DNA from: Clostridia bacterium
GTDB taxonomy: Bacteria > Bacillota > Clostridia > Clostridiales > Clostridiaceae
NCBI GenBank assembly: GCA_009930125.1
Contig: RZYZ01000002.1
Coordinates: 1 to 35,276 of the forward strand
Length of the DNA: 35,276 nucleotides
Direction: 5' to 3'
Translations under genes and position numbers: made by a program
Shown: piece by piece, positions 18,277 to 28,171 of the stretch
How positions within the stretch are numbered: the stretch's first letter is position 1
Layout of the letters: every line of letters starts with the position of its first letter
Notes under the pieces: generated by a model
What the model was told of the DNA's origin: nothing
The model's input: only the letters and a program-made list of their open reading frames with translations
Databases searched by the model: none

Positions 18277-19213
18277 ACACTTAATCATCACGGCAATTAT
18301 CTTATCCATTGTTTCCTTATTTATTGGTGCCAAGAATATTTCTTTCGAACAGCTGATTCAAGGTGGCGAAATGGAGATGCTGGTTCTTCTGCTCAGCAGA
18401 GTACCCAGACTGATCAGCATACTTGTGACTGGGATGGCTTTAAGTATTTCAGGCCTCATCATGCAGCAGATCACAAGGAACAAGTTTGTGTCGCCCAGCA
18501 CTGCAGCGACTATGGATTCGGCAAGATTCGGGATCATGTTTTCCATGATTCTGCTGCCAGGGCTTCATGTGATGGGCAAAATGGCCATCGCGTTCATCTT
18601 TGCGCTGCTTGGGACGTTTCTCTTCATGTTCATCTTACGAAAGATTAAAGTGAAGAACGTGGTGATCATTCCGCTGGTGGGAATCATGCTTGGGAATCTC
18701 ATCGATTCCGTAACGACATTCGTTGCCTATCGGTTCGATCTCATCCAGAATATCAATTCATGGCTTCAGGGAAGTTTTTCCATGGTCACCAAGGGCAGAT
18801 ATGAGATCATCTATATCACCATCCCTTTGGGGCTGCTTGCCTATTTCTTTGCCAACAAGTTCACCATAGCAGGAATGGGGGAGGACTTCTCAAAGAATCT
18901 TGGACTGAATTATAATCTGGTGGTGAATATCGGACTGACCATTGTATCCCTGATATCCAGCGCGGTTCTGGTCACCATAGGAAGCATTCCTTTCATAGGG
19001 CTTATTGTACCCAACATCGTTTCCATGATCCGTGGCGACAACCTGAAGAACAGTCTGGGAACTACAGCGCTGCTTGGTGCAGTGTTTCTGCTGTTCAGTG
19101 ACATCCTGGGAAGAATCATCATCTATCCCTACGAAATATCCATATCCCTGACAGTGGGTGTATTGGGAAGCATCATATTCATCTATCTGATATTCAAGGG
19201 GGTAAGGAAATAG
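18266..19213 (+). CDS. ferric siderophore ABC transporter permease, FecCD family (YclN/FatD type)
   Basis: LLLSRVPRLISILVTGMALSISGLIMQQITRNKFVSPSTAATMDSARFGIM; GFxGLIVPNIVSMIRGDN-like (GSIPFIGLIVPNIVSMIRGDNLK); in-frame TAA immediately upstream fixes the 5' limit. Confidence 0.92.
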   Translation: MKNKHLIITAIILSIVSLFIGAKNISFEQLIQGGEMEMLVLLLSRVPRLISILVTGMALSISGLIMQQITRNKFVSPSTAATMDSARFGIMFSMILLPGLHVMGKMAIAFIFALLGTFLFMFILRKIKVKNVVIIPLVGIMLGNLIDSVTTFVAYRFDLIQNINSWLQGSFSMVTKGRYEIIYITIPLGLLAYFFANKFTIAGMGEDFSKNLGLNYNLVVNIGLTIVSLISSAVLVTIGSIPFIGLIVPNIVSMIRGDNLKNSLGTTALLGAVFLLFSDILGRIIIYPYEISISLTVGVLGSIIFIYLIFKGVRK

Positions 19214-19214
19214 C

Positions 19215-20159
19215 ATGAAAAAGAAAATACTTCTTCTTGGCGTTTTTCTGATCATCGGGATTCTGCTGTTTCTTTTTCTGGGCTTGAATCCGAAAAGCGC
19301 CAGCTATGCGCTCTCCAGAAGGATTCCTAAGATCATCGCCATTGTGCTTACGGGTAGTGCCATAGCCTATGCTTCACTGGTCTTTCAGACTGTGACGGAA
19401 AATCGCATCCTTACACCGAGTGTGCTTGGACTGGATGCATTATATGTCTTCATACAGACGGTCATTATCTTTCTCGTGGGATCGGAATCGCTGGCAAAGG
19501 CGGACAGTAGAGTCAGCTTCATTTTTTCCGTAGTGCTCATGGTCGGATTCAGTGTGGGGATTCTCGGATTCATATTAAAAAAAGTGAAAGGGAATATCTA
19601 TCTACTTCTTCTGGTGGGAATCATAACAGGAACGCTGTTCAGAAGCGGGTCTTCCTTCCTGCAGGTCATCATAGATCCGAATGAGTTTCTCATCCTTCAG
19701 GGAAGTCTCTTCGCCAGTTTCAACAACATCAACACTGAGGTTCTATTCCTCTCATCCCTATTACTGGCTGGGGCTATGATATTTGGCATGACAAAATCCA
19801 AGGAGCTGGATGTACTGTCGCTGGGTAGAGACAATGCCATCAATCTGGGTATCCATCATAAGAACCTGGTCAATATGATCCTCGTGATTGTGGCCATCCT
19901 GATTTCAGTTTCCACTGCATTGGTAGGACCCATCACATTTCTTGGGATTCTGGTGACAAATCTTTCCCGGGAGCTGATGAAGACCTATAAACACAAGTAT
20001 CTTCTTGCAGGGGCAATGCTCATCAGTTCCACTGCACTGGTCTATGGTCAGCTGCTGGTGGAAAGGGTGTTTGTATTTAGCACCCCAATCAGCGTAATCA
20101 TCAACTTCATCGGTGGATTGTATTTCATTTATCTGTTATTAAGGGAGAATCAGTTATGA
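19215..20159 (+). CDS. ferric siderophore ABC transporter permease, FecCD family (YclO/FatC type)
   Basis: RRIPKIIAIVLTGSAIAYASLVFQTVTENRILTPSVLGLDALYVFIQT; LVGPITFLGILVTNLSRELM. Confidence 0.92.
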   Translation: MKKKILLLGVFLIIGILLFLFLGLNPKSASYALSRRIPKIIAIVLTGSAIAYASLVFQTVTENRILTPSVLGLDALYVFIQTVIIFLVGSESLAKADSRVSFIFSVVLMVGFSVGILGFILKKVKGNIYLLLLVGIITGTLFRSGSSFLQVIIDPNEFLILQGSLFASFNNINTEVLFLSSLLLAGAMIFGMTKSKELDVLSLGRDNAINLGIHHKNLVNMILVIVAILISVSTALVGPITFLGILVTNLSRELMKTYKHKYLLAGAMLISSTALVYGQLLVERVFVFSTPISVIINFIGGLYFIYLLLRENQL

Positions 20160-20980
20160 TCAGCGTAAGAAATCTAACAAAACGATATGAGTCAAAAGAA
20201 GTGGTTAAGGACGTCACACTGAATATCGAAAAAGGCGTGATTACTTCGTTCATAGGGCCAAACGGAGCGGGTAAAAGCACCCTGTTGTCCATGATCTCCA
20301 GACTGATGGAATCCAGCGGAGGAGATGTCCAGATTGACGGGATATCTCTTGAAAGATGGAAATCAAAGGATCTTGCGAAGAAGGTTTCGATATTAAGGCA
20401 GAGCAACAGTCTCAATGTGAAACTCACAGTGAGAGAGCTCATCGCCTTTGGGAGATTTCCCTATTCCAAAGGGAATCTCACAGAAGAAGACAACAGGCAC
20501 ATCGATCAGGCCATTGACTATCTGAAACTGGGAGATATTGAAGACCGATACATCAACGAGCTGTCCGGTGGTCAGAAACAAAGAGCCTACATTGCCATGG
20601 TCATCGCCCAGGATACAGAATATATTCTGCTGGATGAACCGCTAAATAATCTCGACATGAAGCATGCTGTGGAAATCATGAAGATTCTCAGAAACATCGT
20701 GGATGAACTGGGAAAGACCGTTGTCATCGTCATTCACGACATCAATTTCGCATCCGTATATTCGGATCGGATTGTAGCGCTTCAGGATGGAAAGATCAGA
20801 TATCATGATGATACAGATAAAATCATCAATGCCAAGGTGCTGAGCGAAGTGTTTGACATGGAGTTCAATGTGCATCATCTTGGCGGCAAAAAAATCTGTA
20901 CCTACTATCAGGAAGGTCTCTGTGATTGTGAAGACAAGAGCTGCATACATAAAGGGAGTCACCTGACCATCGTTCAGTGA
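20156..20980 (+). CDS. ferric siderophore ABC transporter ATP-binding protein (YclP/FepC type) with Cys-rich C-terminal tail
   Basis: Walker A GPNGAGKST, LSGGQKQRAYIAMVIAQ, YILLDEPLNNLDM; overlaps upstream permease by 4 nt. Confidence 0.94.
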   Translation: MISVRNLTKRYESKEVVKDVTLNIEKGVITSFIGPNGAGKSTLLSMISRLMESSGGDVQIDGISLERWKSKDLAKKVSILRQSNSLNVKLTVRELIAFGRFPYSKGNLTEEDNRHIDQAIDYLKLGDIEDRYINELSGGQKQRAYIAMVIAQDTEYILLDEPLNNLDMKHAVEIMKILRNIVDELGKTVVIVIHDINFASVYSDRIVALQDGKIRYHDDTDKIINAKVLSEVFDMEFNVHHLGGKKICTYYQEGLCDCEDKSCIHKGSHLTIVQ

Positions 20981-21001
20981 TGACGATCGAAAAGAAATCA
21001 A

Positions 21002-21030
21002 TTGTAAATGATAATAATTAACAACATAAA
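21002..21030 (+). promoter_or_regulatory. Fur-regulated promoter of the siderophore-binding protein gene
   Basis: TTGTAA, 17-nt spacer, CATAAA; spacer contains TGATAATaATTAACA (21009-21023), one mismatch from the 14 defined positions of the 7-1-7 Fur consensus. Confidence 0.65.
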
Positions 21031-21051
21031 ATAACAACAAGAGGTGTAATA

Positions 21052-22023
21052 ATGACAAAGAGAAAGAATATCGTTTTATCCAGTATCATAGTAACAGCGG
21101 CCATGGTTCTATCCGCCTGTGGAAGCACTGCGAAGGCAGATGCACCAGAAACAGAACCATCTGAGACACCGGCAGCAGTGGAAGAGATGACCATAAGCCA
21201 TGAGCTGGGAGAAGTGACTCTTCCGAAGAATCCAGAGAATGTCGTTGTTTTTGACTACGGTCTGCTGGATCTGATGGATAATTTGGACATTCAGGTGACA
21301 GGACTGCCCATGGGCAACATTCCTTCTTTCCTGGAGAAATATAACGACGAGGACATCTATACCAATACTGGCACATTGAAAGAGCCGGATTTTGAGAAGA
21401 TCTATGAGATAGAACCGGATGTGATTTTCATTTCAGGAAGAACTGCAGCAGCCTATGAAGAACTATCAAAGATTGCTCCAACAGTTTACCTGACGGTCAG
21501 CAATGAAGATTACATGAGTTCTGTAGAAGCCAATGCAAAGCTTATTGGAGAACTGTTCGGAAAAGAGCAGGCTGTGGAAGAGAAGCTGGCTGGTCTGAGT
21601 GAAAAAGTGGATCTGCTCAAGTCCAAGGTGGAAGAGCTAGATGAAAATGCACTGATCATACTTGCAAATGATGGGGCATTAAGTTCCTACGGAGCTGTTT
21701 CCAGGTTTGGCATTCTACATAATACCCTTGGATTCAAGGAGGCGGACACGAATATAGAAGGTTCCACTCACGGTCAGAGCGTGACCTATGAGTACATTCT
21801 AGAAAAGAACCCGGATCATCTTTTTGTAGTTGACAGAGCGTCCGTAGTCGGTGGAGAGACCGATGCATCAACCGCCATGGAAAATGACATCGTAAAGGAG
21901 ACTGAAGCCTACAAGGAAGGCAGAATTCACTATCTCAATGCAGAAGTATGGTACATCACTTCCGGTGGATTCACAGGAACAGAAATGATGCTTGATGAAA
22001 TTGAAGCGCTTCTGAATCAGTAG
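21052..22023 (+). CDS. ferric siderophore ABC transporter substrate-binding lipoprotein (YclQ/FatB/CeuE type)
   Basis: Lipobox MVLSACGS; ELGEVTLPKNPENVVVFDYGLLDLMDNL, EPDVIFISGRTAAAYEELSKIAPTVYL, GQSVTYEYILEKNPDHLFVVDR. Confidence 0.93.
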   Translation: MTKRKNIVLSSIIVTAAMVLSACGSTAKADAPETEPSETPAAVEEMTISHELGEVTLPKNPENVVVFDYGLLDLMDNLDIQVTGLPMGNIPSFLEKYNDEDIYTNTGTLKEPDFEKIYEIEPDVIFISGRTAAAYEELSKIAPTVYLTVSNEDYMSSVEANAKLIGELFGKEQAVEEKLAGLSEKVDLLKSKVEELDENALIILANDGALSSYGAVSRFGILHNTLGFKEADTNIEGSTHGQSVTYEYILEKNPDHLFVVDRASVVGGETDASTAMENDIVKETEAYKEGRIHYLNAEVWYITSGGFTGTEMMLDEIEALLNQ

Positions 22024-22077
22024 GAGCAAACATAGAGATTGAATTGGAAAATAGATAGACTCCTTAATAATGGCCTG

Positions 22078-22106
22078 AAAAAAGATCAGAATTTCTGATC
22101 TTTTTT
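22078..22106 (+). terminator. terminator of siderophore uptake operon
   Basis: aaaaaagatcaga / tctgatctttttt perfect 13-bp stem. Confidence 0.85.
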
Positions 22107-22162
22107 CTCTATCTGGTAGAGGATACTCATTTACAGCATCGCAACGGAAGGTTCACACATAG

Positions 22163-22197
22163 AAAACCCCCTCAGTGGAATCACTGAAGGGGTTTCT
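22163..22197 (-). terminator. terminator of korAB operon (convergent)
   Basis: aaacccc-c-tcagtg / cactga-a-ggggttt stem with one internal mismatch. Confidence 0.75.
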
Positions 22198-22203
22198 TTT
22201 CTG

Positions 22204-23061
22204 TTACATGAATTCCTGAAGGAAGCCTTTAATGACTTCTGTCTCGACAGGAAGATCCACCAGAGTGGATTCTTTCAGGAAGGAAACTTTGTCGGTGTAG
22301 CTTTGTCTGTCTTCTCTGAAGATAACACCAGTGGGGATCTTATCTCCCCATTCCATGGCCTTGGTAAAGGCTGCGATCTTATCGGTTGGATTATAGCCTG
22401 CATCCTCATCAAGATTATAGACTCTCTTCTTATACCATGCGAAGGTGTTCACTTTATTGAAGCTGACGCAAGGCTGAAGAATATCCACAAGGGCATAGCC
22501 GTCATAATTAATGGCTTCCTTCATGATGCTCTTCAGATGCTCCTTGTCACCACTGAATGCTCTGGCAACAAATCCGCATCCCAGACCGATGGCTGCCACC
22601 ATGGGGTTGATGGGAATTGTGTTTACGCCTTCTGGAGTGAAGTCCGTGACATGGCCCAGATCCGAAGTAGGGGAGGACTGACCTTTTGTAAGTCCGTAGA
22701 TCTGATTGTCATGGACAAAATGCGTCATATTGACATTTCTTTTGATGTTGTGGATGAAGTGGTTTCCGCCTTCTCCATAGGAGTCTCCATCACCGGTGTC
22801 GATGATCACTGTCATTTCATGGTTTGCGATTTTTGCAGCAGCTGCTGGTGGGAGAGCACGGCCATGCAGACCCTCAAATCCGTTTGCGTTGATGTACTGC
22901 GGCGTCTTGGCAGCCTGGCCGATTCCACCGACCACCAGTACCTTGTGGGGCTCTTTGCCCAGTTCCTCCATGGTTTCCTTCAAGGCTTCAAGGATTGCGA
23001 AGTCACCACATCCTGGACACCAGGCGGTCTCGAATGTTACAAATTCTTTCTTTTTCATCAT
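22204..23061 (-). CDS. korB: 2-oxoacid:ferredoxin oxidoreductase, beta subunit (TPP-binding)
   Basis: WCPGCGDFAILEAL, GGIGQAAKTPQYINANGFEGLHGRALPPAAAAKIAN, IDTGDGDSYGEGGNHFIHNIKRNVNMTHFVHDNQIYGLTKGQSSPTSD. Confidence 0.92.
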   Translation of the reverse strand: MMKKKEFVTFETAWCPGCGDFAILEALKETMEELGKEPHKVLVVGGIGQAAKTPQYINANGFEGLHGRALPPAAAAKIANHEMTVIIDTGDGDSYGEGGNHFIHNIKRNVNMTHFVHDNQIYGLTKGQSSPTSDLGHVTDFTPEGVNTIPINPMVAAIGLGCGFVARAFSGDKEHLKSIMKEAINYDGYALVDILQPCVSFNKVNTFAWYKKRVYNLDEDAGYNPTDKIAAFTKAMEWGDKIPTGVIFREDRQSYTDKVSFLKESTLVDLPVETEVIKGFLQEFM

Positions 23062-24740
23062 GATAATACCTCCAAAACCTTGCTCTTGATTTCTGTTGCT
23101 GATAGTGGACGACCATCATATTTGAGGACAGAATGGTCTACTCTTATTCCGGTCACTTCACTGATGAGGTCCGCAAGCTGTCCGGTATAATTCTGTTCCA
23201 CATTGACCAGCACTTTGGCTTTCGCCTGATAGGCTCTGAGCAGCTTCTCTGGCAGTGGCCAGATGTCACCAAATACCAGTGCACCGAATTTCTTTTCGCC
23301 GGCGGCATTTAGCAGATCAATGGCTTCTGAAAGCTGACTGTGAAGGCTTCCCCATCCGAGCAGAAGTACTTCGGCATCTTCCTCACCCATGAAGTCTGGT
23401 TCGAGGAGCTCTTCCTTGAGAAGTTCGAATTTCTTTGCTCTTTTTTCCACCATGTTGATTCGGACGTCACTGGCTTCTGTAATGTTACCTGTCTCATCAT
23501 GTTCATCACTATCCGAATTCACCATGGTTCCTTCCACTTTACCGGGAACCAGTCTTGGAGAAATTCCGTTTTCGGTCAGTTCATAACGTTTGTATTCTTT
23601 TCCGTTTCGATAGATCTCTTCATCTGCCAGATGTCTCTCGATGGTGACTTTATCTAGATCAAATGGAGTAACAGTCCTAACGGCATCCGCCATATACTGG
23701 TCTCCGAGTAGTATGATTGGAATCTGATACTTATCTGCAAGGTTGAATGCTCTGGCTGTCTGGTAGAAAGCATCTTCCGGATGCCTCAGAGCAATGACCA
23801 TCTTGGGGAATTCTCCGTGAGAAGAATTGATGACGAATTTCAGGTCACTCTGTTCTGTTCTGGTAGGCAGACCTGTCGCTGGTCCGGGTCTCTGTATTTC
23901 AGCAATGACCAGCGGTGTTTCCGTGATTCCGGCCATACCGACAGCCTCCACCATCAGGGAGTATCCACCACCGGATGTTCCAGTCATGGCTCTTACGCCG
24001 GCATAGGAAGCGCCTATAGCCATATTGATCGCAGCAATCTCATCTTCAGCCTGCTCCACAACAACTTTTGCTGGGATCGACTTCTTCACAAGATAACTCA
24101 TGATGGAAGTGGCTGGCGTCATGGGATAGGCACTGTAGAATTTCATTCCGGCTGCAAGTGCCCCTAGTGCGATGCTTTCATTGGCCTGGACAAGCATAGT
24201 AGGTTCCTTACTGGTTTCTGGTTCCTCAAAGCGGGCAGTTTCCAGATCGTGGCCTTTTTCAAAAGCCTCGATGTTCTGATTTACGACCTTTTCGTTGAAC
24301 TTCTTGGATAGAATATCCTCCAGATGCAGCACATCCATGCCGTAGATTTTCAGCAGAGCTCCCAGTATGACACTGGACTGCACCTTGGGATTTCCCAGTT
24401 CTTTTGCGATTTTCTTCGCAGGAATGGTGATGAGTCTTTTGTCATCGGATCTGACATCCTCATCAGCGATGATGAATCCGTCCGGATTCAGTCTACCAAT
24501 ATGAAGATCCACAGTTTCCTGATTCAGTGCGATAATCCCATCCAGATCATCACGATGTGTTTTGACTTCATTTTCCGAGAAACGAATCTGGAAGAAGTTG
24601 TGTCCTCCACGCACACGAGACATGTAGTCCTGCAGCGTGAAAAGATGATAACCTCTTCTCTGAAGTATTTTCGATAAGTTTGAACTTAAGGTTTCCATGC
24701 CTTGACCGGCAGCTCCACCTATTAACAGGTTAAAATTCAT
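23058..24740 (-). CDS. korA: 2-oxoacid:ferredoxin oxidoreductase, fused gamma-alpha subunit
   Basis: N-terminal gamma domain (GGAAGQGMETLSSNLSKILQRRGYHLFTLQDYMSRVRGGHNFFQIR), alpha (AAGMKFYSAYPMTPATSIMSYL, AEDEIAAINMAIGASYAGVRAMTGTSGGGYSLMVEAVGMAGITETPLVI); agaggtg SD. Confidence 0.92.
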   Translation of the reverse strand: MNFNLLIGGAAGQGMETLSSNLSKILQRRGYHLFTLQDYMSRVRGGHNFFQIRFSENEVKTHRDDLDGIIALNQETVDLHIGRLNPDGFIIADEDVRSDDKRLITIPAKKIAKELGNPKVQSSVILGALLKIYGMDVLHLEDILSKKFNEKVVNQNIEAFEKGHDLETARFEEPETSKEPTMLVQANESIALGALAAGMKFYSAYPMTPATSIMSYLVKKSIPAKVVVEQAEDEIAAINMAIGASYAGVRAMTGTSGGGYSLMVEAVGMAGITETPLVIAEIQRPGPATGLPTRTEQSDLKFVINSSHGEFPKMVIALRHPEDAFYQTARAFNLADKYQIPIILLGDQYMADAVRTVTPFDLDKVTIERHLADEEIYRNGKEYKRYELTENGISPRLVPGKVEGTMVNSDSDEHDETGNITEASDVRINMVEKRAKKFELLKEELLEPDFMGEEDAEVLLLGWGSLHSQLSEAIDLLNAAGEKKFGALVFGDIWPLPEKLLRAYQAKAKVLVNVEQNYTGQLADLISEVTGIRVDHSVLKYDGRPLSATEIKSKVLEVLS

Positions 24741-25322
24741 ATACTATTCACCTCTTATAATTATTATGCCTCAATTATAACAAAGCATTTGGCAATATCT
24801 GAGTAGACATGGAAGTTTCAATCTTTATACATGATTTGGAAACATGGTTCATTTTGTGTTAAAAGAAAACCTTTAGATTCAGGCAAAACAGACCCGAAGA
24901 GTGATATATCATTGATAAATCCTGTCAAAAAATCCCAAGTTTGATTAATCTATCAGAATAATTTATCAGATTGTGAAACTAGTCTTATTCATGATGATTT
25001 TCAGGCTGTGTGATTTCATCAAGGAAATGAATCTGTACTAAAAAAGAATAATAAGATTTAAACAAGTATCTAGCTGAAATTCAGTGTGTAACAATCTGTT
25101 TTCAGCTGTTTGAGGAAAAGAAAAAACAAAGGCGGAGATTTGTAGCAATGAAAATAATTCTAACAGTTCAGATGAAAAATGGATACCTGTTATTAAATAC
25201 CGAATATTCGTTAATAAAACTACTTGCTTGTGTTGTAAACTATTACAGTGCCCTTATTGAATAACTTCAGAAAAATGCTTATTATAGTAGTGTAGATTAA
25301 AATGTGGTTAGGAGGTTCGGAA

Positions 25323-26405
25323 TTGGATAATTTAAAAAGAACAGCGTTGGCAGACGAATACCAGAAATATGATGGAAAAACTGTTGATTTTGCTGGATGG
25401 TTTATGCCAGTTGAATTCGAAGGGATTCTTAAAGAACATGAGGCTGTTAGAAATAATGTTGGATTATTTGATGTCTCCCATATGGGTGAAATCACAGTCA
25501 AAGGAAAGGATGCCCTTGCATTTGTCAATTATCTCATTACTAATGATCTTGAGAAGATTGTAGACAATCAGGTGCTTTATACGTATTTATGCAGAGAAGA
25601 TGGTGGAGTGGTTGATGATATCCTTGTCTACCGCTTCGGAAAAGAAGACATTCTGCTCGTAGTCAATGCATCCAATACAGAGAAGGACTTTGAATGGGTG
25701 AAAAGCAACAAAGGTGATTTCGATGTCGAAATTGAGAATGTTTCAGATGAAACCGCTCAGCTTGCGATTCAGGGACCCAATGCGGAAGCGCTCTTACAGG
25801 TGCATACAGAAACAGATCTTTCTGAGATCAAGTTCTTCTTTGCGAAGAGAGATGTCATGATTGACGGGAAAAGGTGCATGGTCTCGAGAACCGGATATAC
25901 CGGAGAAGATGGTTTTGAGATTTATCTCTCCAATGATGATGTAGTAGAGCTCTACACGAACCTGATCGAAGATGGAGCGCTTCCAATCGGTCTAGGTGCA
26001 AGAGATACGCTGAGATTTGAAGCCAATCTTCCTCTATATGGAAATGAGCTGAGTGATGACTGGACACCTGTAGAAGCTGGATACGGTTTCTTTGTGAAGG
26101 TGGACAAGGAGAACTTCATAGGAAAGGAAGTTCTGGCAAAGCAGAAAGCAGAAGGCGTTTCCAGAAAGATCGTCGGGTTTACCATGTCAGATAAGAAAAT
26201 TCCAAGACATGGCTACAAAGTGTTCAAAGACGAAAAGGAAATCGGTTTTGTCACAACAGGATACAAATCTCCTACCCTGGGAGAAATTATCGGACTTGCC
26301 ATGGTGGATGCTGCGTATGCGAAAACAGGCACGGAACTGGATATCCAGATCAGAAACAAAATGTCCAAAGCGACTGTGAGAAACAGAAAGTTTCTAGTAA
26401 AATAG
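25323..26405 (+). CDS. gcvT: glycine cleavage system T protein (aminomethyltransferase)
   Basis: TTG start with aggaggttcgga SD; GLFDVSHMGEI, YTYLCREDGGVVDDILVYR, GYTGEDGFEIY, LGARDTLRFEANLPLYGNEL. Confidence 0.96.
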   Translation: MDNLKRTALADEYQKYDGKTVDFAGWFMPVEFEGILKEHEAVRNNVGLFDVSHMGEITVKGKDALAFVNYLITNDLEKIVDNQVLYTYLCREDGGVVDDILVYRFGKEDILLVVNASNTEKDFEWVKSNKGDFDVEIENVSDETAQLAIQGPNAEALLQVHTETDLSEIKFFFAKRDVMIDGKRCMVSRTGYTGEDGFEIYLSNDDVVELYTNLIEDGALPIGLGARDTLRFEANLPLYGNELSDDWTPVEAGYGFFVKVDKENFIGKEVLAKQKAEGVSRKIVGFTMSDKKIPRHGYKVFKDEKEIGFVTTGYKSPTLGEIIGLAMVDAAYAKTGTELDIQIRNKMSKATVRNRKFLVK

Positions 26406-26441
26406 TAGAAGAAAGAATTTAAATATAAAGGAGATAGAATT

Positions 26442-26828
26442 ATGTCAACAGTATTAGAAGGATTATATTACACAAAGGATCATGAGTGGGTAAGAGTTGA
26501 GGGAGAAAAGGCTTATATCGGAATCACAGATCATGCACAGCATGCATTAGGTTCCATAGTATATGTGGAGCTTCCTGAAGTAGGAGACGAAATCGAAATG
26601 GACGATAATCTTGGTGTTGTGGAATCTGTAAAAGCAGCATCTGATATCATCATGCCGGTATCTGGAGAAGTGGTTGAAATCAACGAGGATCTGGAAGACA
26701 ATCCTGAGCTGATCAACGAAGCGCCATACGACAATCATCTGGTCATTGTCACCTTAAAGGATGACAGCGAACTGGAAGGTCTATTAGGAAAAGAGGATTA
26801 CGAAGCATTCATTTCTGAGGAGGAGTAA
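26442..26828 (+). CDS. gcvH: glycine cleavage system H protein
   Basis: [36 protein letters not shown], lipoyl site [10 protein letters not shown]. Confidence 0.97.
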   Translation: MSTVLEGLYYTKDHEWVRVEGEKAYIGITDHAQHALGSIVYVELPEVGDEIEMDDNLGVVESVKAASDIIMPVSGEVVEINEDLEDNPELINEAPYDNHLVIVTLKDDSELEGLLGKEDYEAFISEEE

Positions 26829-26830
26829 AC

Positions 26831-28171
26831 ATGCATCCATACCTGCCAAATACGGATGAAGATGTCAAGAAAATGCTTGATGTCATCGGACTGGAATCAA
26901 CAGAGGAACTCTTCAAGAGTATACCTGAGAACCTTAAACTGAAAAAAGGTCTGGATCTTCCGAAGTCAAAATCGGAGATCGAGGTCAGAGGAATCATGAA
27001 TGGAATCGCTGCCAAGAATCAGAGCATAGATGAACTTGTATGCTTTTTAGGAGCAGGTTCTTATGATCACTATATTCCTTCTGTCATCAGACACATCGTA
27101 TCACGTTCGGAATTCTATACCGCATACACACCTTACCAGCCTGAAATCAGTCAGGGCACATTGCAGAGTGTGTTTGAATATCAGAGCATGATGTGCTCGC
27201 TTACTGGCATGGATGTATCAAATGTTTCCATGTATGATGGCGCGACTTCAGCATCTGAAGCAGCAATTCTGGCATCTGTCCAGACAAAGAGAAGTAAGGT
27301 TCTGGTTTCAGAAACCCTTAATCCTGAATATAAGGAAGTGCTGAAATCTTACATGCAGTTCAGATCTGTAGATGTGGAATTCATCGCAGAAAAAGATGGT
27401 GTGACAGATTATGAGGAACTGAAATCGAAACTGGATAAGGATACAGCGGGAGTGATTCTCCAATATCCGAATTTCTATGGTGTCGTGGAGAATATCCGCG
27501 AGATGGAAGAAGCGATTCATGAGAACAAATCTTTGCTTATCATGAGTGCAGACCCCATAGCCCTTGGCATGCTGAAGAGTCCAGGTGAACTGAAGGCGGA
27601 TATCGTCGTGGGAGAAGGGCAAGCCCTTGGACAGAACCTTAATTTTGGTGGCCCAGTACTGGGCTTCATGGCAGCAACCAAGAAGCTCATGAGAAAAATG
27701 CCGGGAAGAATCGTCGGAGAAACTGTAGACAGAGACGGAAAAAGAGCTTATGTGCTTACACTTCAGGCGAGAGAGCAGCATATCAGAAGATACAAGGCGA
27801 CATCAAATATCTGCTCAGACCAGACACTGAACTCCATAGCTGCAGCTGTATACATGGCTACATTAGGAAAGCAGGGTATGAAGGAAGTTGCTGTGCAGTC
27901 TTTCAAGAAAGCGCATTACACCTATGATAAGCTCATGGAAACCGGGAAGTATAAGCCTGTATTTGATAAACCGTTTTTCAAAGAGTTTGCAATCCTTTGC
28001 CCGAAGAGTGTGGATGAAATCAATACCGCACTAAGAAAAGAAGGAATACTGGGTGGGTTCGATCTAAGTAGAGTGAACGACAAATTAGAGAATACAATGC
28101 TTGTGGCGGTTACGGAAAACAGAACCATGGAAGACATAGAAAAGTTTGTTAGAATCATGGAGGAGATATGA
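26831..28171 (+). CDS. gcvPA: glycine dehydrogenase (aminomethyl-transferring) subunit 1
   Basis: [58 protein letters not shown], GLGxxLNFGGPxLGFMA-like ([19 protein letters not shown]). Confidence 0.96.
   Translation: MHPYLPNTDEDVKKMLDVIGLESTEELFKSIPENLKLKKGLDLPKSKSEIEVRGIMNGIAAKNQSIDELVCFLGAGSYDHYIPSVIRHIVSRSEFYTAYTPYQPEISQGTLQSVFEYQSMMCSLTGMDVSNVSMYDGATSASEAAILASVQTKRSKVLVSETLNPEYKEVLKSYMQFRSVDVEFIAEKDGVTDYEELKSKLDKDTAGVILQYPNFYGVVENIREMEEAIHENKSLLIMSADPIALGMLKSPGELKADIVVGEGQALGQNLNFGGPVLGFMAATKKLMRKMPGRIVGETVDRDGKRAYVLTLQAREQHIRRYKATSNICSDQTLNSIAAAVYMATLGKQGMKEVAVQSFKKAHYTYDKLMETGKYKPVFDKPFFKEFAILCPKSVDEINTALRKEGILGGFDLSRVNDKLENTMLVAVTENRTMEDIEKFVRIMEEI

Noticed and set aside
22303-23190. 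295-aa plus-strand ORF opposite korB/korA
   Set aside because: Antisense shadow ORF over two well-supported conserved genes; Cys/His/Ser-rich composition without recognisable domain.
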